A stretch of DNA of 58,754 nucleotides from NCBI GenBank assembly GCA_934645125.1, contig CAKUDT010000001.1:1-58754 (forward strand), given 5' to 3'. The position numbers and the translations under genes are program-made. The notes under the pieces are model-generated. The model saw only the letters and a list, made by a program, of their open reading frames with translations, did no database searches and was not told the DNA's origin. This stretch comes from an uncultured Eggerthellaceae bacterium (GTDB taxonomy: Bacteria; Actinomycetota; Coriobacteriia; Coriobacteriales; Eggerthellaceae). Position 1 is the stretch's first letter. The number at the start of each line of letters is the position of its first letter. Positions 50,955 through 58,754 of this stretch are shown piece by piece.

Positions 50955-51731
50955 CTACGCGGAAATCACAAAATCGTACAGAGCCCAGCTCGCCAAGCCC
51001 ATAATCACATCATACGCCGCCGCAATGGCAAGCGAAACGGTAAAGGAATCCATAAAGCCATCGGTACCCACCAGCGCCGCCGTGGTTGCCGTAACGCAGG
51101 CATACAGCAACGGGAAGATGAGCGGAATGAACAGCACCGCAAGCAAAACATCTTTACCACGCGTTGCTGCCGTAATAGTCGAAAGGAGTGTGCCCACTGC
51201 CGACATGCCAATGGTTCCCACTAAAATTGCAACAATGACCAGTCCAAACGATGAGGGGAAGCCATAGTTGCCCATGAAAAAGAAATAGAACAGCGGCACA
51301 GAGATAAGCTCAACCACCAGCATAAACAGGAAATTCGACAACGCCTTCGAAAGAAAAATCACGCCGCGATCTATGGGGACCAGCAAAATGCCTTCCAGCG
51401 CGCCTTGCTCTTTTTCGTACGCGAACGAGCGATTCAGACCCAGCAAACTGGTGAATACGAACAGCGCCCATAAAAGTCCGCCGCTCATCTGCAGCAAATC
51501 AAGCTTGCTGGACGTTTGCCCCAACGCCGCACCGTACACAATAAGCACGAGCAGCGCATAAACGCCCATGCTTGTAATCATTTCTTTCGTGCGGAACTCA
51601 CGACGCATGTCTTTCGCAAACAAGACTTTGAACTGGGAAAACGAAGAAGGTTTCGCAACGTTTGCTCTGCCAGCTTGCATCGTGGGCTCGGCTTCTTTCG
51701 CAACCGCGTTCTTAGTCAAGGAAGCTGCCAT
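50955..51731 (-). CDS. ccmB: CcmB haem exporter permease
   Basis: A 258-residue membrane protein with six helices after a soluble 38-residue lead. FAKDMRREFRTKEM and the LNRSFAYEKEQGALEGILLVPIDR-type block (LNRSFAYEKEQGALEGIL) are CcmB signatures. With CcmA it forms the ABC module that works on CcmE. Its ATG directly follows the ccmA stop codon (TAAATG). Confidence 0.9.
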   Translation of the reverse strand: MAASLTKNAVAKEAEPTMQAGRANVAKPSSFSQFKVLFAKDMRREFRTKEMITSMGVYALLVLIVYGAALGQTSSKLDLLQMSGGLLWALFVFTSLLGLNRSFAYEKEQGALEGILLVPIDRGVIFLSKALSNFLFMLVVELISVPLFYFFFMGNYGFPSSFGLVIVAILVGTIGMSAVGTLLSTITAATRGKDVLLAVLFIPLIFPLLYACVTATTAALVGTDGFMDSFTVSLAIAAAYDVIMGLASWALYDFVISA

Positions 51732-52445
51732 TTACGACACCCCCATTCCCACGGTCTTGCGGTACAGCTGCTCGAATTCCGCCGCATCCAGATTCTCTTT
51801 CGCATCGAACGCAACAACGCGACCCTTCGCCAAAACCAGCGCGTGCGTGCACATCTCAAAGCCCTTGGCAAAGTCGTGGCTCACCATGACAAACGTGCGT
51901 CCCTCGCGCTGCTTTGCAATGAGCTGGTCAAATACTTCGACCGCATGGGGGTCAAGCCCCGAGTACGGCTCGTCAAGAAACACGACTTGCGGATCGTGGA
52001 TAAGCGCGCGAGCGATACTTATGCGCTGCAACATGCCGCGGCTGAACGTGCGCACCGCATCCAGGCGCCTATGCTTCAGCTCAACGGCTTCCAACAACTC
52101 CATCACGCGCGCCTCTGGATTTGACACACCGTAGAGCTGCGCGAAAATCATTAAGTTCTCGTAAGCGGTCAAATCGGGGTACAACATGGGCTGATGACTG
52201 ATAAGCCCCATGCAGGCACGCGCCTGATCAGGCTCTTCTTTCAAGTCAATGCCGCAAATGCTCACGCTGCCCCGAGTGGGACGCGCGCACGTGGTCAAAA
52301 TGCGTAGCAGCGTTGTTTTGCCCGCGCCGTTCGGACCGAATATGGAAAGAAATGCTCCTTGCGGCACCTGGATGGAAACGTTATCGACCGCTTTACGATC
52401 GCCAAACGCTTTCACCAGGCCTTTTGTCTCAATTGCATAGGTCAT
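51732..52445 (-). CDS. ccmA: CcmA ABC transporter ATPase
   Basis: A 237-residue ATPase. Walker A GPNGAGKTT (38-46), signature FSRGMLQRISIARAL and Walker B VVFLDEPYSGLDP are complete. In the Ccm system it uses ATP to release holo-CcmE from CcmC. The ATG at 52445 overlaps the ccmF stop by four bases; in-frame extension upstream would run into ccmF. Confidence 0.92.
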   Translation of the reverse strand: MTYAIETKGLVKAFGDRKAVDNVSIQVPQGAFLSIFGPNGAGKTTLLRILTTCARPTRGSVSICGIDLKEEPDQARACMGLISHQPMLYPDLTAYENLMIFAQLYGVSNPEARVMELLEAVELKHRRLDAVRTFSRGMLQRISIARALIHDPQVVFLDEPYSGLDPHAVEVFDQLIAKQREGRTFVMVSHDFAKGFEMCTHALVLAKGRVVAFDAKENLDAAEFEQLYRKTVGMGVS

Positions 52446-54745
52446 TTTCGCTCGCCTGCTTCTCCTGCGGCAGTCTGCGTTGCCGTAACAGTTGCCGGAG
52501 CAACAGTCTCGGGCGAAACCGCTGATGCGGGAGTCGCGGCGCCCTCCGCCTCCTGCTCCTTGCGCGAGGTGCGTTTGCCGAAAATGCCCACGAGCATGCC
52601 GGCCATAAGCACGTAGAAGCCGACCCACACGCAGCTGACCAGCGGATTCACGCGCACATCCAGGGAAAGCGCATCATCGCCAGACGACACGCCGCGATAC
52701 ACCACGAACAAATCTTCCGTGGGGAGGCCGATAACACTCGCGTTGAGCTTTTGCTGCTGCGTGGACGCCACCACCTCCACCTGGGGCGATGCATGGCCCA
52801 CGTACGTCTCTTGAAGCATAGTACCATCATCGGCTGCATCGACAGAATACGCATCGAAATCAACTTGGTAAATATAGTTGCCGTTTTCCGCCTGGAAAAT
52901 CTGATTTCCCTGATAACGCAACAGGTAGTCGCCCACCACGTAATCTTGCGCGCATGTGTCGGCCTCTTCATCCCACGCCAAATACCCCGCGTTTTCCGTC
53001 ACGTACATACTGGACCCAATAAGGCCCACCAGGATAATGGCCATGCCCGCATGGCTGATAGCGCCCGACAACGCGCTTGCGCTGCGACGCTGGCGAATGG
53101 CCATGAACAAAGCATTGAAGAAAAGCAGCGCCGCCACTGCGAAACCCACCACGGAAAGACCCTTGTAATACCACGCCGGACCTTGCATCGCAAGTTCCAT
53201 TGCAGCACTTCCACCTGCGGAAATAGTCGCATCGTACGCAGGGCTCAAACGCAGCACGAAATACGCCACCAGCACAATGAACAGCACCAACGCGCACAGG
53301 GCGGGAATACGCGCCTGTTTCGCGAACGTCGTCTTGTTCGCCTTCTGCCACCCCAGCAGCGGGCACACCGTCATCATGGCTAAGAAAATCACACCGACCG
53401 GGCGAGCGATAACGTTGTACGAATCCGTAGAAAGCGACTCCCCGCCAAACGGCAGCCACGACGGCAGCGCGCTGGAAACGGTCATATACGTGATAAGCAG
53501 CGTCATGACCAGCAGAATCACGTCGCTCAAGTAATACATTGCGCCCTTCGACGCCATGCTTTCAAAGTCATCGCGGTCCGTGGTGCCAAACATGGAACGA
53601 CGCACCACTAAAAGGACAATGCCCAGCAGAATGGAAATCACAATAAGTGCGCCGAACAGCACCAGGCTCACCGGATCGCCCTCGAATGCGTGAACAGATT
53701 GTACCAAACCGCTACGGCTGATGAACGTGCCCACAATTACGAACGCGAACGTTAAGCACGCGCACAGAACCGACCAGCCCTTGAACGCGCCGCGCTGGCG
53801 ATACACCGTGAAGCTATGAATGAGCGCAACCGCCATAAGCCAGGAAAGCAAGCTTGCGTTTTCAACGGCATCCCAGCCCCAATAGCCGCCCCAGCCCAGC
53901 ACAACGTACGCCCACAGGGCGCCCAAACCAATGCCAGCCGTCAAAAACAGCCAGCTGACCAGGGCATATCGCGTTGAGCGCTGAACCCATGTTGGAGAGG
54001 CATCGTTCACGATTAGTGCCGAGATAGCATACGCAAAGGGAACAGTAAGGCCCGCGTAACCCACGAACAGCGTGGGCGGATGAATGGCCATGGCCCAATG
54101 CTCAAGAAGCGTGTTCATGCCCAACATCTGGGCGGCTTTCGTAAGCGTTCCCGCTTCGGTAAAATACTTCGCATCGGTGGGCTCAAACGGCATGTTCGCT
54201 TCGCTAAACAGCAAAACGCCCACAAACGCCGCCAAAACAGCCTGCATCACCAGGCACGCAACGTTGTCAAGCTTGCGCGCTTGCCCCATGTCACGCACGG
54301 CAACAATGGCGCCAAAAATTGCGATAAGCCACGCCCAGAACAGCAAACTGCCTTCGCGACCAGCCCAAACGCCCGAAAGCTTATAGAGCCACGCCAACGA
54401 ACCAGCGTTGTTGGAATGGCTGCTCAGCACGTATTGAATGCTGTAGTTGTCGGTCAGAAAGCAATAGCCTAACACCACCACGCACACAGTAAGAGCCACC
54501 GTGGAAACAAGCGCGGCAACGCGGCCCGACCAAGAAAGCGTTTCGGAAAGAGTGCTTTCGCCCGCGGAGCTTGCGTCACCTGCGAATGAAGTACTTGCAG
54601 GGGTCCCATCCGAAGCCAATGCGCCTGCTTGATCAGCGCCTTTCCTGCTCAAAACCTGGCCAATGACCAGGAGAATCACACTTGCTGCTGCACCCACAAA
54701 AGCCACCAGCAGCGTAAACATGCCAATCATCGCGGGAGAAAACAC
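52442..54745 (-). CDS. ccmF: CcmF-like haem lyase
   Basis: A 767-residue membrane protein with about 14-15 helices. The WWD haem motif reads WGGYWGWDAVENASLLSWL near residue 300. HWAMAIHPPTLFVGY and EGSLLFWAWL are further CcmF hallmarks. It attaches haem to apocytochrome CxxCH motifs, receiving it from CcmE. GTG at 54745 follows AAAGGGGACGG. The C-terminal 45 residues are Ala/Thr-rich. No ccmG or ccmH gene is adjacent, as is common in reduced Ccm systems. Confidence 0.93.
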   Translation of the reverse strand: MFSPAMIGMFTLLVAFVGAAASVILLVIGQVLSRKGADQAGALASDGTPASTSFAGDASSAGESTLSETLSWSGRVAALVSTVALTVCVVVLGYCFLTDNYSIQYVLSSHSNNAGSLAWLYKLSGVWAGREGSLLFWAWLIAIFGAIVAVRDMGQARKLDNVACLVMQAVLAAFVGVLLFSEANMPFEPTDAKYFTEAGTLTKAAQMLGMNTLLEHWAMAIHPPTLFVGYAGLTVPFAYAISALIVNDASPTWVQRSTRYALVSWLFLTAGIGLGALWAYVVLGWGGYWGWDAVENASLLSWLMAVALIHSFTVYRQRGAFKGWSVLCACLTFAFVIVGTFISRSGLVQSVHAFEGDPVSLVLFGALIVISILLGIVLLVVRRSMFGTTDRDDFESMASKGAMYYLSDVILLVMTLLITYMTVSSALPSWLPFGGESLSTDSYNVIARPVGVIFLAMMTVCPLLGWQKANKTTFAKQARIPALCALVLFIVLVAYFVLRLSPAYDATISAGGSAAMELAMQGPAWYYKGLSVVGFAVAALLFFNALFMAIRQRRSASALSGAISHAGMAIILVGLIGSSMYVTENAGYLAWDEEADTCAQDYVVGDYLLRYQGNQIFQAENGNYIYQVDFDAYSVDAADDGTMLQETYVGHASPQVEVVASTQQQKLNASVIGLPTEDLFVVYRGVSSGDDALSLDVRVNPLVSCVWVGFYVLMAGMLVGIFGKRTSRKEQEAEGAATPASAVSPETVAPATVTATQTAAGEAGERK

Positions 54746-54890
54746 ACCCGTCCCCTTTCCTATACTATATATAAGCTACAAGCGCGCAACCAAACGCAAC
54801 GCGGCGCACCCTTAGATCGGGTTGCGCCAACACAATGCAGCGCAAAAGCGCATTCCGCCAAAGCAGCATCTTACGCGCTTGCCGCGTACG

Positions 54891-55592
54891 CTACTGCCCC
54901 AGCGCAACATCGGACGCCAAGAACACCCCGCTCAAATCACCCGCAGCACCGCCATCAAGGGCACCCGTTATTACTACGGTTGCGCCATCGGTCACTTGGT
55001 CAGAAAGCGCGCCTTCAAACGAAATGCCCAGCTGAGCGCCACCTTCTTGGCCAGCACCTTCAGCGTCCTCCAGAACAAAACGTACTTTCTCCGTAGCGGT
55101 CGCCAGCGTACCTGCCTTTACCACGCCCACCACTTTCGTGGTTTTGCCCTGCATGGAGTCGCCGTAACCCGCAAGCTGAGAAACGCTCAACGCGTTCGAA
55201 GCGCTTTCGTATTTGCTGGGGCATTGCGTGACCAGATCGGAGCACACAACGGTGCCGCTCGAATCCACGCGCCCCGTGCAGATAGCCTTAATGCCGTTGC
55301 CGAACGTTGCGGAAACGCCCTTGTCGTAGCTCACGTGGACCGTCGCGCCGCCCGCACCGCTTTCGTCTTCGATATCAAACGTCAAAACGCCCTGCGGGTC
55401 AACTTCGTAGGAATTCGCTATGACCAGGCCCGACACCTTCACTTTTTTGTCTGCATAATTATTCGCGGCAAGCTCGGATACGCTCACGACCTTGGCCGAA
55501 GAACCGCCGCCCACCACGGCAAGAAGGACAATGATCACCAATACAATAATGCCGGCAACCACAATCATGCGACGCTTCGTTTTGCTGTTCAC
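54891..55592 (-). CDS. ccmE: CcmE-type haem chaperone with a CxxxY haem site
   Basis: A 233-residue membrane-anchored protein, one helix at about 9-27. Two OB-fold domains follow (about 34-125 and 135-230). CPSKY (C124-Y128) at the end of the first OB fold corresponds to the CxxxY haem-binding variant that replaces the classic HxxxY of CcmE, as described for Desulfovibrio-type and archaeal proteins. GTG at 55592 follows AAGAAGGAG. It leads the ccm operon and stands upstream of ccmF. The second OB fold is unusual in length; a simple CcmE has one. Confidence 0.83.
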   Translation of the reverse strand: MNSKTKRRMIVVAGIIVLVIIVLLAVVGGGSSAKVVSVSELAANNYADKKVKVSGLVIANSYEVDPQGVLTFDIEDESGAGGATVHVSYDKGVSATFGNGIKAICTGRVDSSGTVVCSDLVTQCPSKYESASNALSVSQLAGYGDSMQGKTTKVVGVVKAGTLATATEKVRFVLEDAEGAGQEGGAQLGISFEGALSDQVTDGATVVITGALDGGAAGDLSGVFLASDVALGQ

Positions 55593-55981
55593 GAGCGACT
55601 CCTTCTTCACATTTGAATATGCATAGAAATACAGGATGCATGATAGCGCAAAAGTCAAGCGCGAAAATGGCTCACCTGCACGTTCCCCCCAAAAAACAAC
55701 GCCATAAGGTGCACTTTTTGCCCGAAAAATAAGACATGAGGGTACGGCATTCACGCGAAAACAGGAGCATGATAGGAGCTAGCTTCGTTTGCCTTGTTTG
55801 CCGATGCATGAATAGTGAGCGAAACGAATCAAGAACATCGAAAAAATGCCGGACAATTCTCTTGTCGCGTTTTGGTTCTCGAACAACAGGCAACAAGCCC
55901 GGCAACAACGCAAGGGCAACTGCCGCTGGAGCCTTTCGCGTTCGAGCTGTCGCATCTAACCCGTATTGAAAAGGATGCCCT
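55593..55981. promoter_or_regulatory. Divergent region between ccm operon and zinc-ribbon gene
   Basis: No gene is supported in these 389 bases. They hold the promoters for ccmE (leftward) and the gene at 55982 (rightward). TTGACT on the minus strand at about 55653-55658 is a possible -35 box, but no well-spaced -10 is clear. Confidence 0.3.
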
Positions 55982-57256
55982 ATGGTTGAAACAGTGAACT
56001 ACCAATGTCCTGCGTGCGGAGGTCCGCTCCATTTTTCTGGGGAAACGGGAGGCCTTGTCTGCGACTACTGCGACTCGACCTTTACCGTGAAACAGGTTGA
56101 GGACCTTTACGCCGCCAAGCAGGAAAAAGCCGAAGGTAAAGCCGAAAAAGAGAAGCAGCGTGCACAGAAAGTGGAAGACGCCGGTGCGAGCGGCGCAGGC
56201 GATGCCACAGCAGAAGCCGCAGCCGCAGGTGCCGCTGGCGCTACGGGCGTTGCCGCTGGTGCCGCAAGCGTCTCCGACAATGTTGTTGCCGCCGGAGCTG
56301 CGCAAGCAGCAAAAGCCGCCGAAGAAGGCCTGGACCCCATTCAGGCGTACCTCAAGCGCTCCAACTGGAACGATGCCGAAAGCGAAACGCTGGCAACATC
56401 AGTGTGCAGCTCGTGCGGAGCCGAGCTTATCCACGATCAAACCACTGCTGTAGCACAGTGCCCGTACTGCGGCAACAACACGGTGATTCCAGGCACCATG
56501 GCGGGAACGCTCAAGCCCGATTACGTGATTCCGTTCAAAATGAACAAAACGCAGGCCGTGGATGCCCTGAAACATTACTACAAGGGCAAGAAATTCCTGC
56601 CGAACGCCTTCGCCGAAACAAACCACGTGGAAGAAATCCAGGGCGTTTATGTTCCGTTCTGGCTATACTCCGCGCGCGCGGATGCCCAGGCAACATTTGC
56701 CGCCGAAAACATTCGCACCTGGAGGGAAGACGATTACCAGATCACCGAAACGGACCATTACGCAGTAGAACGCGCAGGCTATATGGACTTTACGCGCGTG
56801 CCCGTCGATGGCTCGCAGAAGATGCCCGACGCGCATATGGACTCCATTGAGCCGTACGATTACAGCGAAATCACGCCGTTTTCCGTGGCGTATTTGCCTG
56901 GTTACTTGACCGATCGTTTCGACATGGACGTTGCTGCGTGCCAGCCACGCGCCACCGAGCGCATGAAATCAACGGCGCAATCCGAGCTGCGCAACACCGT
57001 AACGGGGTACGACTCGGTATCGTCTGGCGTGTGCACGGTTGACGAAGACCTCAAGGAAGTTTCCTACGCGTTGCTTCCCGTGTGGATGTTGCACACCAAG
57101 TGGAACAACCAGGACTTCCTTTTCGCCATGAACGGGCAAACGGGAAAGCTCATTGGCGATTTACCTATTGACAACGGAAAAGTTGCCAGCTGGTTCTTGC
57201 GTATCTTCATTCCGTTGGTTGCCGTTGCCGGCGCCGTGTCGTTCTTGATGCTGTAG
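55982..57256 (+). CDS. Protein with two zinc ribbons and a C-terminal helix, unknown function
   Basis: A 424-residue protein. Zinc ribbon 1 is CPACGG...CDYCDS (residues 9-31), followed by a charged coiled region (about 35-65), an Ala/Gly-rich stretch (70-120) and zinc ribbon 2 CSSCGA...CPYCGN (about 142-163). The middle domain (170-385) contains FKMNKTQAVDALKHYYKGK and VYVPFWLYSARADAQA, seen in the family annotated as TFIIB-type zinc-ribbon proteins. One C-terminal helix (about 404-423) anchors it. It starts a unit with a TPM and an SPFH protein, which suggests membrane microdomain or envelope work. Confidence 0.78.
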   Translation: MVETVNYQCPACGGPLHFSGETGGLVCDYCDSTFTVKQVEDLYAAKQEKAEGKAEKEKQRAQKVEDAGASGAGDATAEAAAAGAAGATGVAAGAASVSDNVVAAGAAQAAKAAEEGLDPIQAYLKRSNWNDAESETLATSVCSSCGAELIHDQTTAVAQCPYCGNNTVIPGTMAGTLKPDYVIPFKMNKTQAVDALKHYYKGKKFLPNAFAETNHVEEIQGVYVPFWLYSARADAQATFAAENIRTWREDDYQITETDHYAVERAGYMDFTRVPVDGSQKMPDAHMDSIEPYDYSEITPFSVAYLPGYLTDRFDMDVAACQPRATERMKSTAQSELRNTVTGYDSVSSGVCTVDEDLKEVSYALLPVWMLHTKWNNQDFLFAMNGQTGKLIGDLPIDNGKVASWFLRIFIPLVAVAGAVSFLML

Positions 57257-57267
57257 GAAGGGGCCTC

Positions 57268-58098
57268 ATGAAAAAAATACTCTGCAGCTTTTTCGCGGCG
57301 TTGCTGATTGTTTGCGCAACGGCGACCCCCGCCTTGGCAAAGGGCTACAACGATATTTCCACCACGTACGTGCGCGACCACTACCAGCTTCTTACCGACA
57401 GCACGTTGCAGTCCATGGAAGCCGAGGCGAAAAGCCTTTCCGATACGTATAAGTGCGATGTGTATCTGACCATCGTGGATGATATTGGCACCTACACCCA
57501 GCGCCAGTATGCCGAAGCGTACTGGAACGCCTACGACCTGGGACGCGGCACGAACAAAGACGGCATCATGTTCCTGATTGCCGTTGATTCGCGCGATTAC
57601 GTGACCATCACGCATGGCCAGGGAACAACGGGCGGCATCACCATTTTCACCGACTACCGCATTGAGCAGATTGAAGACGCCATTGTCGAAGAGCTCAAAG
57701 ACAACAATTGGGTAGCAGGCTGCGAAGCCTACCTGGAGAAAGTGACTGAAACATTTGAGTTCTACGCCGAGCACGGTGAACCTTGGGATAGCAATAACGA
57801 CCCCGAAAATGCTTGGATTGGGCTGCTCATCAAGATTTTGGTGACCATCCTGGTGCCTCTGTTTATTGCTGCTGCTATCTGCTATTTCTGGGCAAGCCAA
57901 ATGAAAACAGCGCGCCTGGCAACGGAAGCAAGCTCGTATTTGGAGAGCGGCTCACTGGTGCTTACACGCCAAACGGATCATTTCCTAAGGACCACGCGTG
58001 TTGTCACGAAGATCGAAAAGAGCGATTCTTCCTCAGGCGGAGGAGGCTCCACGGTAAGCGATTCGGGCTTCGGCGGAAGCAGCGGCGGCAAGTTCTAG
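57268..58098 (+). CDS. TPM-domain membrane protein
   Basis: A 276-residue protein with a signal peptide (1-24, ending ATPALA), an exported TPM domain (about 28-165: YVRDHYQLLTDS, then NKDGIMFLIAVDSRDYVTI) and one membrane helix (about 185-205). The C-terminus is Ser/Gly-rich with GSTVSDSGFGGSSGGKF, a common end for TPM proteins. The domain is found in photosystem II repair and in bacterial membrane proteins; the bacterial activity is not clear. It starts 11 bases after the preceding stop with GAAGGGG before the ATG. Confidence 0.87.
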   Translation: MKKILCSFFAALLIVCATATPALAKGYNDISTTYVRDHYQLLTDSTLQSMEAEAKSLSDTYKCDVYLTIVDDIGTYTQRQYAEAYWNAYDLGRGTNKDGIMFLIAVDSRDYVTITHGQGTTGGITIFTDYRIEQIEDAIVEELKDNNWVAGCEAYLEKVTETFEFYAEHGEPWDSNNDPENAWIGLLIKILVTILVPLFIAAAICYFWASQMKTARLATEASSYLESGSLVLTRQTDHFLRTTRVVTKIEKSDSSSGGGGSTVSDSGFGGSSGGKF

Positions 58099-58327
58099 GC
58101 GGCAGCGCGGGCGGCGCAGCGAGCGGTCGCGGGCGGCAACGACAGAACGCCGAGGCGGCAAGCGATACGGGGGCTTCGGGCTCCAACAGCGCAAACGCCG
58201 CGCGAATGACGCAGCAGAAAGCGAACCGTTGCTCATTCGTTACGATTGAAACATGCTATGACAAGGCAAAACGCTTCGCCATAGCTTATGATAAGGAAAG
58301 TAGTAAATCTTTTGAAAGGAGTCCACT

Positions 58328-58754
58328 ATGGGTCTTTTGAAAGCAGGCGTAGGTGCCTTGAGCGGCGTACTTGCCGATCAATGGCGTGAGTACTTCTATT
58401 GCGATTCCCTGGAAGCCAACGTATTGGTGGCAAAGGGACAAAAGAAAACCTCTGACAAGGGCCGTAGCTCTAACACCAAGGGCGAGTCCAACATTATCTC
58501 CGACGGTTCTATCATCGCCGTGAACGAAGGCCAGTGCGCTATCATCGTTGAAGACGGCGCCATTGTGGACATTTGCGCCACGCCGGGCCAGTTCGTTTAC
58601 GAGACCGGCTCCGAGCCCAGCATCCTGTACGGCGATTTGCAGCAAGGCGTTCTTGCCTCTTTCGAGAACTTGGGCAAGCGCTTCACGTTCGGCGGCGACA
58701 CGGGCAAAGACCAGCGCGTATACTTCTTCAACACGAAGGAAATCATGGGCAACA
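58328..58754 (+). CDS. SPFH-domain protein, cut by the window end
   Basis: The first 142 codons are visible. MGLLKAGVGALSG...LADQWREYFYCDSL (1-30) opens a protein of the SPFH/virion-core-like group; VNEGQCAIIVEDGAIVDI (about 66-83) and FVYETGSEPSILYGDL are the characteristic strand pairs. It has no membrane signal in the visible part. AAAGGAG stands seven bases before the ATG at 58328. It follows the TPM gene by 229 bases with no terminator seen and continues past the end of the window. Confidence 0.82.
   Translation, partial: MGLLKAGVGALSGVLADQWREYFYCDSLEANVLVAKGQKKTSDKGRSSNTKGESNIISDGSIIAVNEGQCAIIVEDGAIVDICATPGQFVYETGSEPSILYGDLQQGVLASFENLGKRFTFGGDTGKDQRVYFFNTKEIMGN

Overview
The window reads like a chromosomal segment of an anaerobic, respiring actinobacterium of the Eggerthellaceae/Eggerthellales type (Coriobacteriia; Slackia/Denitrobacterium/Eggerthella-like). 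The clues are a LuxR regulator fused to a multi-pass membrane domain, a Tat-exported fumarate-reductase-like flavoprotein paired with a membrane-anchored multihaem cytochrome c, a Ccm cytochrome c maturation operon in a Gram-positive-like background with a Cys-type CcmE, a feoA-feoA-feoB iron operon and a CstA transporter. This placement is inference from gene content; no 16S gene is present. Genes lie on both strands, are densely packed and show ordinary Shine-Dalgarno starts.

Layout. 0.4-3.8 kb: three-gene operon of 2-hydroxyacyl-CoA dehydratase/activase-type proteins. 4-6.3 kb: acyl carrier protein, SlyD-like isomerase, MFS drug exporter. 6.4-10.8 kb (minus): zinc-ribbon membrane protein, aspS, hisS. 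11-13.4 kb: an unrecognised protein and CstA. 13.7-18.7 kb: zinc-ribbon membrane protein, gshA, cohesin-like surface protein, nitroreductase-like protein. 18.8-22.9 kb (minus): XpaC/TelA pair, peptidoglycan-binding protein, polyprenyl diphosphate synthase. 23.2 kb: tRNA-Leu(UAA) with a duplicated 3' end nearby. 23.4-26.1 kb: FtsB/DivIC-like division protein and Ppx/GppA phosphatase. 26.2-36.3 kb (minus): an eight-gene cluster (ABC importer, two BioB-like radical SAM enzymes, a nucleotidyltransferase-like/cysteine desulfurase fusion, an ArsM-like methyltransferase). 36.5-36.8 kb: an AT-rich array of four related palindromes. 37-40.1 kb (minus): pseudouridine synthase carrying an in-frame palindromic insertion, DtxR-family regulator, LuxR membrane regulator. 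40.2-42.6 kb (minus): flavoprotein and cytochrome genes, each with one disabling lesion. 43.4-44.6 kb: HIT protein, a 23-bp perfect hairpin, an ATPase remnant, a DIP1984-type protein. 45.1-49 kb: feoA, feoA, feoB, small Cys-rich membrane protein, HMA-domain protein. 49.1-55.6 kb (minus): YigZ-like protein and ccmDCBAFE. 56-58.75 kb: zinc-ribbon protein, TPM-domain protein, and an SPFH-domain protein cut by the window end.

How the genes work together. Iron uptake (feo), probable iron/manganese-responsive regulation (DtxR family), haem attachment to exported cytochromes c (ccm) and the exported flavoprotein/cytochrome pair form one respiratory theme. The lesions in the flavoprotein pair suggest that this particular reductase is dead here or that the assembly has errors. 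The best candidate for an undescribed system is the 26-36 kb cluster: an importer with two radical SAM enzymes, a sulfur-mobilising fusion enzyme and a methyltransferase, sitting behind the palindrome array. Two other unusual signals are a 33-bp palindromic element found both between genes and inside a conserved enzyme gene, and low-complexity inserts in several otherwise conserved enzymes.
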